From Cherax quadricarinatus (lineage: Eukaryota; Arthropoda; Malacostraca; Decapoda; Parastacidae): DNA of 64,000 bases. The stretch's first letter is position 1. The number at the start of each line of letters is the position of its first letter. This document shows, one piece after another, positions 56,403 to 64,000 of this stretch. The position numbers and the translations under genes are program-made. A model generated the notes under the pieces. The model made no database searches, was not told the DNA's origin, and worked only from the letters and a program-made list of their open reading frames with translations. The stretch covers positions 35,048,503 through 35,112,502 of the forward strand of contig NC_091325.1 of the NCBI RefSeq assembly GCF_038502225.1, in the 5' to 3' direction.

Positions 56403-59400
56403 CAACTGTGCTCCTCACACCGTCACACCCACAACTGTGCTCCTCACACCGTCACACCCACAACTGTGCTCCTCACACCGTCACACCCACAACTGTGCTC
56501 CTCACACTGTCACACCCACAACTGTGCTCCTCACACCGTCACACCCACAACTGTGCTCCTCACACTGTCACACCCACAACTGTGCTCCTCACACCGTCAC
56601 ACCCACAACTGTGCTCCTCACACCGTCACACCCACAACTGTGCTCCTCACACTGTCACACCCACAACTGTGCTCCTCACACTGTCACACCCACAACTGTG
56701 CTCCTCACACCGTCACACCCACAACTGTGCTCCTCACACTGTCACACCCACAACTGTGCTCCTCACACCGTCACACCCACAACTGTGCTCCTCACACCGT
56801 CACACCCACAACTGTGCTCCTCACACCGTCACACCCACAACTGTGCTCCTCACACCGTCACACCCACAACTGTGCTCCTCACACCGTCACACCCACAACT
56901 GTGCTCCTCACACCTCACACCCACCTCACACCGTCACACCCACAACTGTGCTCCTCACACCGTCACACCCACAACTGTGCTCCTCACACCGTCACACCCA
57001 CAACTGTGCTCCTCACACCGTCACACCCACAACTGTGCTCCTCACACCGTCACACCCACAACTGTGCTCCTCACACCGTCACACCCACAACTGTGCTCCT
57101 CACACCGTCACACCCACAACTGTGCTCCTCACACCGTCACACCCACAACTGTGCTCCTCCGTCACACCCACAACTGTGCTCCTCACACCGTCACACCCAC
57201 AACTGTGCTCCTCACACCGTCACACCCACAACTGTGCTCCTCACACCGTCACACCCACAACTGTGCTCCTGACACCGTCACACCCACAACTGTGCTCCTC
57301 ACACCGTCACACCCACAACTGTGCTCCTCACACTGTCACACCCACAACTGTGCTCCTGACACCGTCACACCCACAACTGTGCTCCTCACACCGTCACACC
57401 CACAACTGTGCTCCTCACACTGTCACACCCACAACTGTGCTCCTCACACTGTCACACCCACAACTGTGCTCCTCACACCGTCACACCCACAACTGTGCTC
57501 CTCACACCGTCACACCCACAACTGTGCTCCTCACACCGTCACACCCACAACTGTGCTCCTCACACCGTCACACCCACAACTGTGCTCCTCACACCGTCAC
57601 ACCCACAACTGTGCTCCTCACACTGTCACACCCACAACTGTGCTCCTCACACCGTCACACCCACAACTGTGCTCCTCACACCGTCACACCCACAACTGTG
57701 CTCCTCACACTGTCACACCCACAACTGTGCTCCTCCTCACACCCACAACTGTGCTCCTCACACAGTCACACCCACAACTGTGCTCCTCACACTGTCACAC
57801 CCACACTGTGCTCCTCACTGTGCTCCTCACACTGTCACACCCACAACTGTGCTCCTCACAACTCCACACACTGTCACACCCACAACTGTGCTCCTCACAC
57901 TGTCACACCCACAACTGTGCTCCTCACACTGTCACACCCACAACTGTGCTCCTCACACTGTCACACCCACAACTGTGCTCCTCACACTGTCACACCCACA
58001 ACTGTGCTCCTCACACTGTCACACCCACAACTGTGCTCCTCACACTGTCACACCCACAACTGTGCTCCTCACACTGTCACACCCACAACTGTGCTCCTCA
58101 CACTGTCACACCCACAACTGTGCTCCTCACACTGTCACACCCACAACTGTGCTCCTCACACTGTCACACCCACAACTGTGCTCCTCACACTGTCACACCC
58201 ACAACTGTGCTCCTCACACTGTCACACCCACAACTGTGCTCCTCACACTGTCACACCCACAACTGTGCTCCTCACACGGTCACACACTCACAACTGTGCT
58301 CCTCACACTGTCACACCCACAACTGTGCTCCTCACACTGTCACAACCACAAGTGAGCTCCTCACACGGTCACACCCACAACTGTGCTCCTCTCACAGTCA
58401 CACCCACAACTGTGATCCTCACACTGTCACACCCACAACTGTGCTCCTCACACCGTCACACCCACAACTGTGCTCCTCACACTGTCACACTCACAACTGT
58501 GCTCCTCACACCGTCACACCCACAACTGTGCTCCTCACACCGTCACAACCACAACTGTGCTCCTCACACACCCACAACTGTGCTCCTCACACTGTCACAC
58601 CCACAACTCTGCTCCTCACACTGTCACACTGTCACCCACAACTGTGCTCCTCACACTGTCACACCCACAACTGTGCTCCTCACACTGTCACACCCACAAC
58701 TGTGCTCCTCACACTGTCACAGCCACAACTGTGCTCCTCACACTCACACCCACAACTGTGCTCCTCACACTGTCACACCCACAACTGTGCTCCTCACACT
58801 GTCACATCCACAACTGTGGTCCTCACACTGTCACACACCCACAACTGTGCTCCTCACACTGTGCTCCTCACACACACCCACAACTGTGCTCCTCACACTG
58901 TCACACCCACAACTGTGCTCCTGTCACACTGTCACACCCACAACTGTGCTCCTCACACTGTCACACCCACAACTGTGCTCCTCACACTGTCACACCCACA
59001 ACTGTGCTCCTCACACTGTCACACCCACAACTGTGCTCCTCACACTGTCACACCCACAACTGTGCTCCTCACACTGTCACACCCACAACTGTGCTCCTCA
59101 CACTGTCACACCCACAACTGTGCTCCTCACACTGTCACACCCACAACTGTGCTCCTCACACCGTCACACCCACAACTGTGCTCCTCACACTGTCACACCC
59201 ACAACTGTGCTCCTCACACTGTCACACCCACAACTGTGCTCCTCAAACTCACACCCACAACTGTGTCACACTGTCCACAACTGTGCTCCTCCTCACACAA
59301 CTGTGTCACACACCCACAACTGTGCTCCTCACACCCACACTGTGTCACACCCACAACTGTGCTCCTCACACTGTCCCACAACTGTGCTCCTCACACTGTC

Positions 59401-62400
59401 ACACCCACAACTGTGCTCCTCACACTGTCACACCCACAACTGTGCTCCTCACACTGTCACACCCACAACTGTGCTCCTCACACTGTCACACCCACAACTG
59501 TGCTCCTCACACTGTCACACCCACAACTGTGCTCCTCACACTGTCACACCCACAACTGTGCTCCTCACACTGTCACACCCACAACTGTGCTCCTCACACT
59601 GTCACACCCACAACTGTGCTCCTCACACTGTCACACCCACAACTGTGCTCCTCACACTGTCACACCCACAACTGTGCTCCTCACACTCTCACACCCACAA
59701 CTTTGCTCCTCACACTGTCACACCCACAACTGTGCTCCTCACACTGTCACACCCACAACTGTGCTCCTCACACCGTCACACCCACAACTGTGCTCCTCAC
59801 ACTGTCACACCCACAACTGTGCTCCTCACACTGTCACACCCACAACTGTGCTCCTCACACTGTCACACCCACAACTGTGCTCCTCACACTGTCACACCCA
59901 CAACTGTGCTCCTCACACTGTGTCACACCCACAACTGTGCTCCTCACACTGTGCTCCTCACACCCACCACTGTGCTCCTCACACTGTCACACCCACAACT
60001 GTGCTCCTCACACTGTCACACCCACAACTGTGCTCCTCACACTGTCACACCCACAACTGTGCTCCTCACACTGTCACACCCACAACTGTGCTCCTCACAC
60101 TGTCACACCCACAACTGTGCTCCTCACACTGTCACACCCACAACTGTGCTCCTCACACTGTCACACCCACAACTGTGCTCCTCACACTGTCACACCCACA
60201 ACTGTGCTCCTCACACTGTCACACCCACAACTGTGCTCCTCACACTGTCACACCCACAACTGTGCTCCTCACACTGTCACACCCACAACTGTGCTCCTCA
60301 CACTGTCACACCCACAACTGTGCTCCTCACACTGTCACACCCACAACTGTGCTCCTCACACTGTCACACCCACAACTGTGCTCCTCACACTGTCACACCC
60401 ACAACTGTGCTCCTCACACTGTCACACCCACAACTGTGCTCCTCACACTGTCACACCCACAACTGTGCTCCTCACACTGTCACACCCACAACTGTGCTCC
60501 TCACACCGTCACACCCACAACTGTGCTCCTCACACTGTCACACCCACAACTGTGCTCCTCACACTGTCACACCCACAACTGTGCTCCTCACACTGTCACA
60601 CCCACAACTGTGCTCCTCACACTGTCACACCCACAACTGTGCTCCTCACACTGTCACACCCACAACTGTGCTCCTCACACTGTCACACCCCACAACTGTG
60701 CTCCTCACACTGTCACACCCACAACTGTGCTCCTCACACTGTCACACCCACAACTGTGCTCCTCACACTGTCACACCCACAACTGTGCTCCTCACACTGT
60801 CACACCCACAACTGTGCTCCTCACACTGTCACACCCACAACTGTGCTCCTCACACTGTCACACCCACAACTGTGCTCCTCACACAACTGTGTCACACCCA
60901 CAACTGTGCTCCTCACACTGTCACACCCACAACTGTGCTCCTCACACCGTCACACCCACAACTGTGCTCCTCACACTGTCACACCCACAACTGTGCTCCT
61001 CACACTGTGTCACACCCACAACTGTGCTCCTCACACCGTCACAACCACAACTGTGCTCCTCACACCGTCACACCCACAACTGTGCTCCTCACACTGTCAC
61101 ACCCACAACTGTGCTCCTCACACCGTCACACCCACAACTGTGCTCCTCACACTGTCACACCCACAACTGTGCTCCTCACACTGTCACACCCACAACTGTG
61201 CTCCTCACACCGTCACACCCACAACTGTGCTCCTGACACTGTCACACCCACACTGTGATCCTCACACCGTCACACCCACAACTGTGCTCCTCACACTGTC
61301 ACACCCACAACTGTGCTCCTCACACCGTCACACCCACAACTGTGCTCCTCACACTGTCACACCCACAACTGTGCTCCTCACACCGTCACACCCACAACTG
61401 TGCTCCTCACACTGTCACACCCACAACTGTGCTCCTCACACTGTCACACCCACAACTGTGGTCCTCACACCGTCACACCCACACAACTGTGCTCCTCACA
61501 CTGTCACACCCACAACTGTGCTCCTCACACTGTCACACCCACAACTGTGCTCCTCACACTGTCACACCCACAACTGTGCTCCTCACACTGTCACACCCAC
61601 AACTGTGCTCCTCACACCGTCACACCCACAACTGTGCTCCTCACACCGTCACACCCACAACTGTGCTCCTCACACCGTCACACCCACAACTGTGCTCCTC
61701 ACACTGTCACACCCACAACTGTGCTCCTCACACTGTCACACCCACAACACAACCACCCACAACTGTGCTCCTCACACTGTCACACCCACAACTGTGCTCC
61801 TCACACTGTCACACCCACAACTGTGCTCCTCACACTGTCACACCCACAACTGTGCTCCTCACACTGTCACACCCACAACTGTGCTCCTCACACTGTCACA
61901 CCCACAACTGTGCTCCTCACACTGTCACACCCACAACTGTGCTCCTCACACTGTCACACCCACAACTGTGCTCCTCACACTGTCACACCCACAACTGTGC
62001 TCCTCACACTGTCACACCCACAACTGTGCTCCTCACACTGTCACACCCACAACTGTGCTCCTCACACTGTCACACCCACAACTGTGCTCCTCACACTGTC
62101 ACACCCACAACTGTGCTCCTCACACTGTCACACCCACAACTGTGCTCCTCACACTGTCACACCCACAACTGTGCTCCTCACACTGTCACACCCACAACTG
62201 TGCTCCTCACACTGTCACACCCACAACTGTGCTCCTCACACTGTCACACCCACAACTGTGCTCCTCACACTGTCACACCCACAACTGTGCTCCTCACACT
62301 GTCACACCCACAACTGTGCTCCTCACACTGTCACACCCACAACTGTGCTCCTGTCACACCCACAACTGTGCTCACACTGTCACACCCACAACTGTGCTCC

Positions 62401-64000
62401 TCACACTGTCACACCCACAACTGTGCTCCTCACACTGTCACACCCACAACTGTGCTCCTCACACTGTCACACCCACAACTGTGCTCCTCACACTGTCACA
62501 CCCACAACTGTGCTCCTGTCACACCCACAACTGTGCTCCTCACACTGTCACACCCACAACTGTGCTCCTCACACTGACACACCCACAACTGTGCTCCTCA
62601 CACTCCAACACCCACAACTGTGCTCCTCACACCGTCACACCCACAACTGTGCTCCTCACACTGTCACACCCACAACTGTGCTCCTCACACTGTCACACCC
62701 ACAACTGTGCTCCTCACACTGTCACACCCACAACTGTGCTCCTCACACTGTCACACCCACAACTGTGCTCCTCACACTGTCACACCCACAACTGTGCTCC
62801 TCACACTGTCACACCCACAACTGTGCTCCTCACACTGTCACACCCACAACTGTGCTCCTCACACTGTCACACCCACAACTGTGCTCCTCACACTGTCACA
62901 CCCACAACTGTGCTCCTCACACTGTCACACCCACAACTGTGCTCCTCACACTGTCACACCCACAACTGTGCTCCTCACACTGTCACACCCACAACTGTGC
63001 TCCTCACACTGTCACACCCACAACTGTGCTCCACTGTCACACCCACAACTGTGCTCCTCACACTGTCACACCCACAACTGTGCTCCTCACACTGTGTCAC
63101 ACCCACAACTGTGCTCCTCACACTGTCACACCCACAACTGTGCTCCTCACACTGTCACACCCACAACTGTGCTCCTCACTCAGACACACCCACAACTGTG
63201 CTCCTACACCGTCACACCCACAACTGTGCTCCTCACACTGTCACACCCACAACTGTGCTCCTCACACTGTCACACCCACACACTGACACCGTCACACCCA
63301 CAACTGTGCTCCTCACACTGTCACACCCACAACTGTGCTCCTCACACTGTCACACCCACAACTGTGCTCCTCACACTGTCACACCCACAACTGTGCTCCT
63401 CACACTGTCACACCCACAACTGTGCTCCTCACACTGTCACACCCACAACTGTGCTCCTCACACTGTCACACCCACAACTGTGCTCCTCACACTGTCACAC
63501 CCACAACTGTGCTCCTCACACTGTCACACCCACAACTGTGCTCCTCACACCGTCACACCCACAACTGTGCTCCTCACACTGTCACACCCACAACTGTGCT
63601 CCTCACACTGTCACACCCACAACTGTGCTCCTCACACTGTCACACCCACAACTGTGCTCCTCACACTGTCACACCCACAACTGTGCTCCTCACACTGTCA
63701 CACCCACAACTGTGCTCCTCACACTGTCACACCCACAACTGTGCTCCTCACACTGTCACACCCACAACTGTGCTCCTCACACCGTCACACCCACAACTGT
63801 GCTCCTCACACTGTCACACCCACAACTGTGCTCCTCACACTGTCACACCCACAACTGTGCTCCTCACACTGTCACACCCACAACTGTGCTCCTCACACTG
63901 TCACACCCACAACTGTGCTCCTCACACTGTCACACCCACAACTGTGCTCCTCACACTGTCACACCCACAACTGTGCTCCTCACACTGTCACACTGTGTCA
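56403..64000. repeat. 29-bp minisatellite, about 260 units, continuing past the window
   Basis: Unit CACACCCACAACTGTGCTCC plus TCACAYTGT. CACCGTCAC units dominate the left third (to about 57700) and CACTGTCAC units the rest. Many partial-unit deletions and insertions (e.g. 57730-57870, 58560-58640, 58860-58930, 59240-59390) shift phase. A 29-bp unit without stops rotates through three frames, creating 1,600-codon frames (LLTLSHPQLCSS...) that are artefacts. Confidence 0.97.

Noticed and set aside
56306..63286. 1,650-codon Thr/Leu/Cys/His-rich frames
   Set aside because: The 29-bp unit without stops rotates through three frames, and unit deletions shift phase with no effect on openness. This is not how a protein gene behaves.

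Overview
This window looks like nuclear DNA of an arthropod, most likely a decapod crustacean such as a crayfish, shrimp or crab. The evidence is a run of the arthropod telomere repeat TTAGG, tRNA-derived SINEs and several degenerate non-LTR retrotransposons (LINEs) of types common in decapod genomes, plus split coding exons with GT/AG borders. There is no operon, bacterial gene or CRISPR array. The decapod assignment rests partly on recall of repeat families and was not checked against a database.

The dominant feature is tandem repetition. About 37 kb of the 64 kb consists of at least 17 mini- or microsatellite arrays with unrelated units (3, 13, 13, 15, 19, 21, 21, 22, 23, 24, 27, 29 and 37 bp, among others). 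The very long open frames that cover them on both strands arise because the repeat units lack stop codons, and they are not genes. Several arrays abut with almost no unique DNA between them (42.3-46.1 kb), and the last one (29-bp unit) runs off the right edge.

Layout. 0-5.2 kb: a 24-bp array and a perfect 12 x 21-bp array. 5.50-5.64 kb: a well-supported internal exon on the minus strand. 5.7-10.95 kb: one (GATACATGTGGTGGTAGTAG)-type family, split by a SINE inverted repeat and then folded into a roughly 1.5-kb palindrome. 10.95-12.1 kb: repeat ends with hammerhead-ribozyme-like motifs and a possible small exon. 12.7-18.7 kb: nested LINE remnants, two of which contain minisatellites that appear to have grown out of LINE sequence. 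19.6-21.8 kb: a younger LINE with an intact reverse transcriptase frame and poly(A). 23.4-29.2 kb: an almost full-length but decayed L1/Tx1-like LINE. 29.2-32.5 kb: further LINE and SINE copies. 33.0-37.5 kb: 19-bp and 13-bp arrays. 37.8-38.3 kb: another LINE 3' end. 38.45-38.73 kb: a candidate first exon encoding a signal peptide, with a TATA-like element. 38.9-41.2 kb: a C-rich 13-bp array. 41.8-42.1 kb: a possible exon. 42.3-55.4 kb: five arrays plus an interstitial TTAGG block. 55.4-56.1 kb: a LINE endonuclease relic. 56.4-64 kb: the 29-bp array.

The clearest biological story is retroelement turnover seeding minisatellites. At 15.6-17.2 kb one LINE lies inside another with a 13-bp target-site duplication, and that duplicated sequence is the unit of a roughly 55-copy minisatellite at the junction. 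Host coding content is small: three or four isolated exons whose introns would have to span the arrays.
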